Part shown: positions 55,412 through 64,000 of the stretch, piece by piece
Position numbering within the stretch: the first letter of the stretch is position 1
Layout: each line of letters starts with the position of its first letter
Source of the DNA: Adiantum capillus-veneris
Taxonomy: Eukaryota; Streptophyta; Polypodiopsida; Polypodiales; Pteridaceae
DNA length: 64,000 bases
Direction of reading: 5' to 3'
NCBI GenBank assembly: GCA_014529385.2
Contig: CM043946.1
Location: forward strand, 19,177,077-19,241,076
Translations under genes and position numbers: made by a program
Notes under the pieces: model-generated
What the model was told of the DNA's origin: nothing
Seen by the model: the letters and a program-made list of their open reading frames with translations, nothing else
Databases searched by the model: none

Positions 55412-56213
55412 TCAGTCCACAAAGGGGAGTAAGCCCAAATCTTTGCGGAAAGCTTCAAGCTTCTCACGAGACAATGCCTTTGTGAAAAGATCTGCAAGGT
55501 TGTCCTGCATTGGCACATAAGCCAAGCTCATGTCTCCTGGTGAGAGCCTCTCCCTGACATAGTGGTAATGCACCTCAATGTGCTTTGTGTGAGCATGAAA
55601 AACTGGGTTCCTCGCAACTGCCAATGCACTCTGACTGTCAGTGTAGATAGTGTTGGCAGTGTCTTGTCCAACACCCAAATCAGCCATAAAGCGTCTGAGC
55701 CATACACACTCAATCATAGCTGTGAAGACTGCCTTGTACTCAGCCTCACAACTCGAAGTGGCCACAGTAGGTTACTTCTTGCTCAACCATGATATACATG
55801 AACTCCCAAGCATGAAACAAAAACCACTTATGGACACTCGCGTGTCAAAACAACCAGCCCAATCTGAGTCCAAGCATGTAAGTCTGGCGGCAATGATCTC
55901 CCCTTGGGATAAAACAAGCCAATATGTAAAGTGCCACTAAGGTAGCTGAAAATCCTCTTGATAGCCTGCCAATGTTTAGACCCTGGGCTATGCATAAATC
56001 TGCTACCTGTGAGACTGCAAACTAAATATCTGGCCTCGTGTTGCATACATAAATGAGGCAGCCAACAGTAGATTGGTAAGGAGTGACATCAGCAAGATCG
56101 CCAATATCATGTAGACTCAACTTCAAACTTGTTTCCATGGGAGTGGAAATAGGTTTGCAATCCTCAAGTCCAAACTTACATAGCAATGTCTCTATGTAAC
56201 TTTTCTGACACAA
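55412..56213 (-). pseudogene. pol: Copia connection and RNase H
   Basis: 56022-56213 (YIETLLCKFGLEDCKPISTPM), 55828-56046 ([18 protein letters not shown]) and 55412-55765: ATSSCEAEYKAVFTAMIECVWL with catalytic Glu, IYTDSQSALAVARNPVFHAHTKHIEV with catalytic Asp, and DNLADLFTKAL. The C-terminal frame is intact to its stop at 55412. Two phase changes lie upstream. Confidence 0.9.
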
Positions 56214-57044
56214 GGCAATACCACCATCACACTGCTTAAACTATATACACAAGTAATGATGCAACAGCCCCAAATCTTTCATCTTGAAAGTAGCATTCAA
56301 ATCAGCCTTAAATTGAGCAATATGTCTCTCATTTGGTCCAGTGATCAGCAAATCATCGACATAAATAACCACAATGAGAAGTACATCACCCTCACGCTTT
56401 ACATACAATGTGCTTTCAGTTGGACTGTTACGAAAGCCCCGTTTAACCAAATGAGTGTCAGATTTCTCATACCAAGCACGAGGAGATTGCTTCAACCCAT
56501 ACAAGCCTTCTTACATCTGCACACTTTGTCCTCTTGTCCTTTTATGACAAAACCGTGAGGCTGCATTACATAAACTTCCTCAAATATGTCACCATTCAAG
56601 AAAGCAGTAACAATGTCTTATTGATGTACATCCCAACCAAAATGAGCTGCCAATGCACATAGAAAATCCACAATAGTCATACGACAAGTGGGAGCAAAAG
56701 TCTCTTCATAATCTATGCCTTTTTGCTGTGCATAACCCTTTGCAACAAGTTGAGCCTTATGGCGATCGATCTCACCATCCGGCTTGCGTTTCAACTTGTA
56801 AACCCACTTCGTACCAATGGCCTTTTTGCCAGGAGGCAAATCACATAAAGTCCATGTGCATCATATTCTGATTGCATGGCAGCCATCCAATTTTTGAATT
56901 ATGTGCTTGATCAAAAGACAGAGGCTCCTCAACATCATGTAATCTAGACACAGTCAAAGCATAACAATCTGCTGCATAAGATGCATGGCGAGACCCTGAA
57001 CGAGTAGGACTAGACAGAGGTGCATCCAAGTGTGCACCAGCCAT
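56214..57044 (-). pseudogene. pol: Copia reverse transcriptase
   Basis: 56618-56839 (KAIGTKWVYKLKRKPDGEID and KARLVAKGYAQQ-type block, here KAQLVAKGYAQQK) and 56241-56504 (MYGLKQSPRAWYEK, then VVIYVDDLLITG with the YVDD active site). Between them near 56505-56617 a stop-broken stretch encodes the rest of the fingers and palm. The part before 56839 (to 57044) is the stop-broken linker from integrase. Confidence 0.9.
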
Positions 57045-58205
57045 TTTGGCATACCTCTAGCCTGCTCATTTTCAGCCCTTTCCTCATCAAGTACATCATG
57101 TACATCAGCATCAGTAATAGGCTGATCTGTAACATTTTCAGAAACCCTCATAGGCTGTACATTTGCCTCATTGGACCTTACATTCGTATTTCCACCACTG
57201 AAAAGAGGCAACAAAGTGTCATAAATGTCCTGTGAGCTTACATTACTATCTCTAGTACATGACATCAGGGGCTGAACGGAATCTTCCACAAACACTGTGA
57301 AACCACAATACGCTTTGTTTGCGGATGATGTAACCTATAACCTTTACTTTCAGCACTATAACCAACAAAAATACATTTGACAGCCTTATCATCCAATTTT
57401 CTGCGTTGTGTTAGTGGCACCAAAGCATATGCCAAAAACCCAAAAGCACGCATGTGCTCAATAGAAGGCTTTCTATCATGCCATGCTTCATATGGAGCAA
57501 TAGACTACAAAGCTTTCATAGGACACCTGTTAAGTACATAAGTGGCACACATGATGGCCTGAAGCCAAAAAGAATGCGGTAAAGCTTGATTTTTGACCAT
57601 ACATCGTGCCATTTCCGTGAGTGACCATTTCTTCCTCTTAGCAACACCATTTTTTTGAGGTGTATAATGCACTGTACATTGGTGTTTTATCCCACGACTA
57701 GCCAGAAATGCATTAAATTCATAAGGCATTTACTCCCCCCCTCGATCGGAACGGAGGGTGCCCATAGTACATGTCAAGACATTTTCAACCACAGCCAGAA
57801 ATTGTTTGAAGCACATAAAGACTTTAAACTTTGCTTTAATCGGAAATACCCATGCATGCCTAGAGTAATCATCAATGAAAGTCACGAAGAAAAGGTAATT
57901 GCCCAAGGACGGAGTTTGCATGGGCCCACAAACATCACTATGCACAAGCTGCAACCTGCATGTGGCCCGAACTGAACCATTCTTTGGAAACTTAGAACGC
58001 TACGTCTTATCCAAAATACAGCCTTCACAAACATGTTGACAGGTGCTTCAAGAGGCGCCAAAGAAGCAACCATATCAGATTTCTGCAAACGCATCAAATT
58101 GGGAAAATTCAGATGACCAAAACGTGCATGCCAAAGTTTTGCATCTGAAATAGCCCTTGAATCTACAACAGCATTTGCAAAATTTTGTCCACACTTGTCA
58201 TACAA
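57045..58205 (-). pseudogene. pol: Copia integrase
   Basis: Zinc module KLWHARFGHLNFPNLMRL (57882-58205). The core VHSDVCGPM with the first Asp, FIDDYSRHAWVFPI and LRSDRGGE with the second Asp follow (57730-57954). Then 57505-57729 has HYTPQKNGVAKRKKWSL, where the catalytic Glu of the usual N-G-V-A-E-R is Lys. C-terminal blocks: FGFLAYALVPLTQRRKLDDKAVKCIFVGYS (57265-57453). Loss of the Glu plus frameshifts mean no activity. Confidence 0.9.
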
Positions 58206-58214
58206 AGTGAGCGT

Positions 58215-59582
58215 TTACAACCCACGGCACAAAAGGCCAGATGCAACAATTTCATCACCAAAACTGAGATCATGAACTGTACATCTGTCATCCACAAATT
58301 TGACTACAAGTCCAAGTCTAGCAAGTGTGGATACAGACAAGAGATTCTTCTTGATCCCAAGTACATAAAGTGCATCAACAAGTGTGAAGGAACTGCCATT
58401 TGCAGCAGTAAGCACAATCTTTCCGACTCCCTGAATCGGATAAGAGGCATTGTTGGCACAAGTGACTAAATTCCCATGAGGAATAGACTCCAGAGAGGTA
58501 AACAATTCACGATGTGAGGTAATGTGATTTGTAGCACCACTATCGAAATACCACACATGTGAATCTGCAGCAACTGACAAGCATGCATTATGGAAAGCAA
58601 GATTGTAAGTGCACTCTGCACTAAAAGCCCATTCTGCATCAATATCAGCAACACAGTCTCCTTTCACAGAAGACTTAACAATGGCTACATTTGTAGTGAA
58701 ACTAGCATTTGCAGTGGAACCACCCTCTTTCTTCTTAGCCTCTTTGGCCTTCAACTTAGGACACGACTTGATCAAGTGATCATTAGCTTTACAATAATGG
58801 CAACGCATCTTCTTTTTGCCCTTATCATGAGAATTTCTAGACGAATTGCTGCTAGCAAAAGCATTAGGAACAGAAGTTTTGCCACTCGCAGCAGAACCAT
58901 AAGAAGTGGATGCATTGCTATTACCGCCCTTTCTTTGAGAAGCAATAAAATCTTGTAACAGCAATGTGCATAATGCATCAAACTTGACAACTTCATGATT
59001 TCCTTGAGTCATCAGTCTCCAAGCACTAGCAAAAATCTGGTAGGAATCTGGTAAGGCATCAAGCACAGTCTGCACAAGGGAACTGGCTGAAATTACTTCG
59101 CCTGCAGAAATAAGTTGCTCATTGATATCCTTGACACTAGCAAGGAAAGTGTCCATATCATCTTCCTCATGCATAATCTTCGACTCCAACTCTTTACGCA
59201 GCAAAGCAATTTTAGCCTCATTGCGACTTGCATAAAGACCTGCTAGAATATCCCAAGCCTGTTTTGCAGATTTTGCTGAACGAATGTGAGGAACAATGGT
59301 GCACTTCACAGAAAATGCAATCAATGCATGAGCTTGCGCATCCTTTACATCCCAACGAGCTTGTTCTGCCGCAGGCAAAATAACTATAATAGCAACAATC
59401 CTTGTAGCAAGACCTGCAACATCCTCAGAACAACGACGTACATCAACGCCTTGCACAATGTTCTAGACGCACTTTGACACAAGAACATGTTGCATCATAT
59501 AAGCCCACATAGGGTAGTTGTCCCCATCCAACCTGTCCTCAGCAGCAAACATCTTGAACACATCTGTGTTGTTGTCAGCCAT
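58215..59582 (-). pseudogene. gag-pro: Copia gag and protease
   Basis: The first ATG (59582) gives MADNNTDVFKMFAAEDRLDGDNYPM, interrupted by TAG at the codon after VSKCV. Downstream 413 residues are open. The gag core runs SAKQAWDILAGLYASRNEAK to LLLQDFIASQRKGG. A single knuckle, CHYCKANDHLIKSC, follows, then protease VWYFDSGATNHITSHRELF with D-S-G-A. It ends near LLCRGL before the integrase. The TAG most likely replaced a Trp codon and is also present in the copy at 18797, so it predates both insertions or is tolerated. Confidence 0.92.
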
Positions 59583-59880
59583 GGTAAATGTTGCACCTAA
59601 TGTGAAAACTGTCCTAAAATAGGAGAAATGGAGCGGAAACAATACGTGCTATATAGCACAAACCGTAGAAGACTATGAGGCACGTGTTATGCAAAAAACG
59701 GCACTGATAAAAATTCTGCACAAAATGACGAAATAGCCTGTGTAGTACTACTGCCTGTAGTGGAAACGGAGCCCGAAACTTTTGTTGACCTGCGAACGCT
59801 TGCCAAAGCTCACTAAAATCGGAGAAAGTGAGCAGGCGTGTGTTAGAGCAGCTGGCGACTAAACCCGAGAGGACGCAACG

Positions 59881-59893
59881 TGCTCTGATACCA
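59881..59893 (-). promoter_or_regulatory. Copia primer-binding site (tRNA-Met)
   Basis: The minus strand reads tggtatcagagca, two bases inside the 5' LTR. Confidence 0.92.
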
Positions 59894-59895
59894 AT

Positions 59896-60122
59896 TGTTG
59901 GAATTAGGGTTGCAGAGAAACGCACACAGCTTGGAGAAGATGAAGGAAGCTCAAGGCACACAATAGAGAGTGTGTTACTTAGTATGAAATGGAAAGATAG
60001 ATAGCCCTAGAGTGATGGACGTATATACAATGCTCAGGGAAAAAAACCTCCTAAAGAGGGAAAAAAAGCCCCTGTGGTCCTAGTGTGTTCACACACATCA
60101 CTACCACATGTATATGGTAACA
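59896..60122 (-). repeat. 5' LTR of the copia element
   Basis: 227 bp, TG...CA, partner of 55112-55336. Confidence 0.92.
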
Positions 60123-60766
60123 GCGGGAATTGTAGCGCCTCATGTGTCGTAGATCGTAAGAACACCTTTGTTGATTCTTCACAAAAACTCATTGTTTTTG
60201 TGAAGGCTTTTGTTCACTTTGAAGCTATCTCATCGAGGAAACAAGATTTTTTGGAGGAAAACTTGCCTTCCTCCAAGAAGTGAAAAGGAAGGTTGAAACT
60301 ACTTCCTAAGTTTGAAGCTTTCCCTGTCCTTCTAGCTTTTTTTTCAACATAAGTATGCTATCTTTCCTTGTTGTTCACAATAAGAGTCAATAGCTTGATG
60401 GTAAAGTGTTGACCTCTTACCCTCATGGGGTGGGTTCAACCCTCCTTAATGCAAGGGTTAAGCAAGCCTTACGATGCGTTCAACCAACGGTGCCAATGGA
60501 ACCGTTCAAAGCCTCCATGTCGTAGAGTTACCGATCGAGGTTGCCTTGGTCATACACTGTGGAGGACGTAGGTGTGGCAGCCACGGTCGACTGTCATTAT
60601 CTCTCTTTGCACACAAGAAACTATGCGTGCCTTCTTTTTGCTGCACAACAGAGACGTCGCTGTCTGCAGATCGTGGCAGAGAAGTAGCGTGTCACATGCA
60701 CATGCAACCCTATTTTTTGATGGGCTGCAAGCGGCTATGGAGGTTGTTGCTCTGTAGAGCTCATGG
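60123..60766 (-). mobile_element. K1 leader, with tRNA-like module
   Basis: Non-coding. Its minus strand aligns with 62900-63520 of K2, forming an inverted pair. A plus-strand tRNA-like module (tagcttgatgg at 60391-60401, gggttcaaccctcc at 60432-60445) lies inside it. Confidence 0.7.
60385..60446 (+). repeat. tRNA-like (SINE-type) A/B-box module in K1
   Basis: Boxes resembling RNA polymerase III A (tagcttgatgg) and B (ggttcaaccct) elements about 30 bp apart. No proper cloverleaf is apparent. The same module, opposite strand, is at about 63185-63245. Confidence 0.45.
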
Positions 60767-60985
60767 TGAGCAAGGCAAGGTGCATGACGAGAGAGAGGGA
60801 GAGAGAGAGAGAGAGAGAGAGCATTCCATACAGTAAGCCAAGAAAAACACGCTATTTTTTTGATTGATTGATTGTGGAAGAAACCTTACATATTTATATA
60901 ATTTTGGCCATGCAAACTAGAAGTGAATTTGCATGCCTTTAAGAGGTGTTTCCTATGGCCAGTATTGGGCTTGAAGAACCTAACA
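60767..60985 (-). repeat. Probable LTR right of the K1 leader
   Basis: The minus strand starts tgttaggttcttcaagccc at 60985, preceded by the tract gaggggggat (60986-60996). It contains a GA run at about 60790-60820 and tatataaa text (60890-60902). The left end is uncertain. Confidence 0.45.
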
Positions 60986-61494
60986 ATCCCCCCCTCAAGC
61001 CCGAACTAGATAGACCCTCTCATGATACCTCGAGTTTTTGGTATACTCGACAACCATGACTTTTAGGTTCTCTCACAACCAAGGATTTCTGGTGTATCCA
61101 TAACTTGGTGCTAGATCAGTAACCCCCCCTTGAACAGATAGGGTGTAGGTCAAAAAAACTAGCTACCAAAAATGGAGTTTTCTGTTCACTACGAAACCTT
61201 GGGTTTAAGGTGTATCCAGTAACCTCATGAGAAAAATGGAGTTTTCGGTTCACTGCGAAACCTTGGGTTTAAGGTGTATCCAATAACCTCATGAGAAGTG
61301 ATAACAAAAATTGGGACTTGAAAACAAAAACTAATAATTTGAGAGGTCTTACCACTCATGTGTGGAAGTGTCTAGAGCCCGTACAATTTATTTTGACTAA
61401 AAGCACAAAAAAAATTTTAACTAAAGAACATCACTATCAATGGAATATATTGTAGGCTAAAAGCATGAAAAAAAGTTTAACTAAAGGACAACAA
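60986..61494 (-). other. 3' internal end of an element, with a 67-bp direct repeat
   Basis: The polypurine tract is at its left edge. Two copies of a 65-67-bp unit (aaatggagttttctgttcactacgaaacc...cctcatgaga) lie at about 61169-61232 and 61233-61299. No coding motif. Confidence 0.5.
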
Positions 61495-62757
61495 TATTAA
61501 GTATTGTAATCAAATCTCAAAATCTTGTGAATTGTGAGCACCTCCTCTCTCTCTCTCTTCTAGCTTGAGATGTTCTCATAAAAGTTTGGCATGACTCCAC
61601 TTCTTAATTTTGCCAAGACATGGAGTCTATATTGGAATGTTTAGCATCCATCTTGCAAAAGTTGCAGCAACAAATTCAGGAGCTACATCCATGATGACAA
61701 GAAGAGGAACCACATTTTCCAAGTCTAGAGGTACAAGACCTTAAACAACAAGTCTAAGAACTATGTAAAGCCACTATGTACCAAAATCTACCCATAAATT
61801 TGGCTAGTCTAGTGGGGCAAGTAGAGCAACCACACTTCCTAGGTCCAATGGTGCAAGAGCTTCAACCCTAAGTGCAAGAACTCCATAAGGCCAATATATG
61901 CAGAAATCTACACATGATTTCAGCTAGTCCAATGGGGCAAGTAGAACAACCACACATGCCAAGTTCAATGGTGCAAGAGCCTCCTCGCCCAGTCAAAGAA
62001 CCACGTAAAGCCAAAACGTAGAAAAATCTACCCGTGGTTTGAACATCTAGTCCACCACAACAAAGGAGGAAGCCCAAAGTCAACCCACCTAAACGTATGA
62101 TGGGACAAGATCAAAGTTTAGAGGCTTCTTTTAACAAGTGGATATGCTTATATGCATGCAAGCTATGACAAGGCTATCTCCCTTCTTCATTCATTTGGGA
62201 AATAATGAAAAAACTTATTTTTAAGGGTATTTACCACTTTCATGGGCTTCCAGAACACATTGTTTTCATATCAAGCTTTTGGAAAGGCTTGTTGAAGCAT
62301 CAAGTAGTAGAGATTAACCTCTCTTAATCCAATCATCCACAAAGTAATGGAAAAACAGAGGGAGTGAATCAAGTCTTACAGCAGTATCTTTGATGCACAA
62401 TCAACTATCATAAAGACAATTGGGTAAATTTGATAGCCCCGGCTGAGTTTGCCTACAACAACACTATTCATGCTTCTACTCAACATATCCCATCCTTTGC
62501 CAATTATAGTTAGTGTCCAAGGATGGATGTCAACATGAATCTCCAAGTTAATAATCCAACTGCCATAGATTTTTCCACAATAGAGCATTCATAACGAATT
62601 GACAAAGAGAACATTCTTATTGCAAAAAAACACCAAATGAAACAACTACCATGCAAGATTAGGGATTCAGTGTGGCTTCCCTACCTCAACCTACGTACAT
62701 TTTGCCCTTTTCAAATATTCGATTATCAGAGACTTGGAAGATTCAAGATAATTGGTG
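61495..62757 (+). pseudogene. R2: second gag-integrase deletion derivative
   Basis: Begins in the last 85 bp of an R-type LTR, then MESILECLASILQKLQQQ (61620). The same repeated Q/P phrases follow, then the same gag-integrase joint near 62205 and HPQSNGKTEGVNQVLQQY, then the integrase C-terminal VWLPYLNLRTFCPFQIFDYQRLGRFKI (62660-62740). Stops differ from R1. It shares the deletion with R1 but lacks the heat-shock-like LTR part. Confidence 0.75.
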
Positions 62758-63658
62758 TAAGGACCTGGGTCCTACGGGAAAGGCCACCTGCACGATCATA
62801 CAGTGTGTACGCTAAGGGGAGGCTATAAGATAGCACGGTTGGGTGGAGACTAGCACACGCATTACCACCGTCCTTTCACTGGTATTCGAGCTATTTTTGG
62901 GAGGTGGGAAAAAGCAGGTTGCATGTGCATGCGACGCGCTGCTTCTCTCACATGTTCTACAGATAGCACATCTCTGATGTGCAGCAAAAAGAAGACACAC
63001 AGTTTCCTGTGCACAGCAGCGTGCATGGACACACAAGGAGAGCCGACCATGGCCACCCCACCTACGTCCTCCACGACGGGCCACCAAGGCGGACAAGGCA
63101 ACATCGATCGGCAACTCGACGGCACCGAGGCTCCGAAGGCTTTCGTTGGCTGCGTAGTAGAAAGGCCCACTTAACCCTTGCATGAAGGAGGATTGAACCT
63201 ACCCCATGAGGGTAAGAGGCCAACACTTTACGATCGAGCTATTGACCCTTTGTTGTGTATAACAAGGAAAGATAGCATAATTCTGTTGAAAGGAAAGCTA
63301 GAAAGAAAGGGAAAGCTTTAAACTTCAAGGAAGTAGTTTCACCTTTCCTTTTCACTTCTGGGAGGAAGGCAAGTTTTCCTCCAAACATTCCTTTTTCCTC
63401 AAGAATGTAGCTTCAAAGTGAGCAAAAGCCTTCACAAAAATGACCAATTTTTATAAAGAGGCAACAAAGGTGTTCTTATGACGAACGACACGTGAAGCGC
63501 TAGAATTCTTGCAAGGTCAGGTTCGCATGCAGCAACACAAATCGCGGAGCATACAAAACACAAAGACTTCAATTTCACAAGGTACAAGTTGACGCTTTTT
63601 CTCTCTTTACATTAGTGTGTGTGTTTACCATGGCTAGTGAGGATATCCCACCTACACT
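62758..63658 (+). mobile_element. K2 LTR end, primer site and leader
   Basis: An LTR-like end (tagcacggttgg to gtcctttca), the variant primer site tggtattcgagc at 62880-62891, then a 770-bp leader. The leader includes a minus-strand tRNA-like module near 63185-63245 and, at 63520-63630, sequence matching K1. Compared with R1-K, 50-60 extra bases (ctgggtcctacgggaaagg...) occur at 62766-62822. Confidence 0.6.
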
Positions 63659-64000
63659 TTTGATTTTCAACACGTAGATCAAAATCAGGGTACCACGGGT
63701 GCTGCTGACACTAATATGCATGATGATGATGATCTAGGAGATCATGGGCTTGTGTATATGGTTTCGTTCAAGACTTTGAAACATCGCCAAAGCGTACTTG
63801 AAAGAAACCTCTCTACACTCAATGCAAATGTTACCAATCTTACGGAGTTACTTGTAAAATTTATGAATTCACAGACGGCTCAAGGAGCCACAAGTGGCAC
63901 GGTTCAAGGAAACCAAGCTCGCACGACTCAAGGAGTCCAAGAGACAAGTGCTGCAGAAGATGCAGAAGGTATCAATGTATTACTTAAGAATATCACCATT
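63659..64000 (+). CDS. gag: K2 gag N-terminus (runs off the right edge)
   Basis: A 114-codon open frame to the window end: FDFQHVDQNQGTTGAAD, an Asp-rich patch (MHDDDDLGDHG), a coiled-coil-like segment (LERNLSTLNANVTNLTELLVKF), then a Gln/Thr/Ala-rich linker. An ATG at 63630 (MASEDIPP) in good context leads into it only after a one-base shift near 63655, so the start is uncertain. No diagnostic domain is reached. Assignment as gag is by position after primer site and leader. Confidence 0.5.

Larger units (their letters stand above)
55112..60122 (-). mobile_element. Full-length copia element inserted in K1
   Basis: 5011 bp on the minus strand with 225/227-bp LTRs (55112-55336, 59896-60122) that differ at roughly 6% of positions. 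It has a tRNA-Met primer site and gag, protease, integrase, RT and RNase H in copia order. Flanks ccggg (55107-55111) and gcggg (60123-60127) fit a 5-bp target duplication with one change. Frameshifts and stops divide the polyprotein, so it is inactive. The truncated copy at 18208-19056 belongs to the same family. Confidence 0.93.

Noticed and set aside
60385-60446. Functional tRNA gene
   Set aside because: Box-like sequences are present but the anticodon and acceptor stems do not pair, and the copy near 63185 differs at stem positions without compensation.
62862-63185. Several overlapping frames on both strands in the K2 leader
   Set aside because: They lie in non-coding leader with no conserved motif, and the homologous K1 stretch does not keep the frames.

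Overview
The window is plant nuclear DNA built almost entirely from transposable elements. I recognise no host gene, rRNA or complete tRNA gene. The elements are plant-type LTR retrotransposons (Ty3/gypsy, including chromodomain and archaeal-RNase-H types, and Ty1/copia) plus an endogenous caulimovirid (pararetrovirus). The nesting depth suggests a large, repeat-rich genome. A fern or gymnosperm is plausible, but the sequence does not decide this.

Layout. 1-771: unassigned sequence with an open frame running off the left edge. 772-18207 (minus strand): a tandem array of endogenous pararetrovirus pieces, copies C, B and A reading right to left. Copy A is split by a young full-length chromovirus, G1 (1769-10563, 5-bp target duplication, LTRs about 99.5% alike). 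18208-19055 (plus): 5' end of a copia element (LTR, primer site, start of gag) fused without an LTR boundary to a large gypsy element, G2. G2 runs with interruptions from 19056 to its 3' LTR at 40523-40996. It is broken by an unidentified 2.65-kb insert (about 20431-23089) and by element L (23416-28427, minus), which has 1.14-kb LTRs and keeps only an archaeal-type RNase H and an integrase. G2 has a first protease that lost its aspartate, two successive integrase zinc-binding modules, a second protease after the integrase, a spacer with regular palindromes, and a long coiled-coil ORF before its 3' LTR.

40997-47271: a second, diverged G2-type LTR, the 3' end of a copia element, a copia protease relic, and an internally deleted gypsy derivative (R1) whose LTR carries many heat-shock-element-like motifs upstream of a TATA box. 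An LTR of element H follows. 47272-50794 (minus): coiled-coil and low-complexity ORF remnants assigned to H, separated by a 650-bp zone rich in small hairpins. 50795-54989 (plus): a decayed chromodomain gypsy element, G3. 55112-60122 (minus): a full-length but mutated copia element inserted in the leader of an element here called K1. 60986-62757: a copia 3' end and a second gypsy derivative, R2. 62758-64000: element K2, whose gag frame runs off the right edge.

Functional reading. Nearly every element is disabled. G1 is the youngest and has a 1025-codon pol without stops, but its gag is frameshifted and a TAG separates the protease frame from reverse transcriptase. The observations most worth following are the hairpin family at 48889-49088, the G2 domain order, the R1 heat-shock-like promoter, the palindromes at about 290-bp spacing at 36132-36731, and the pararetrovirus array.
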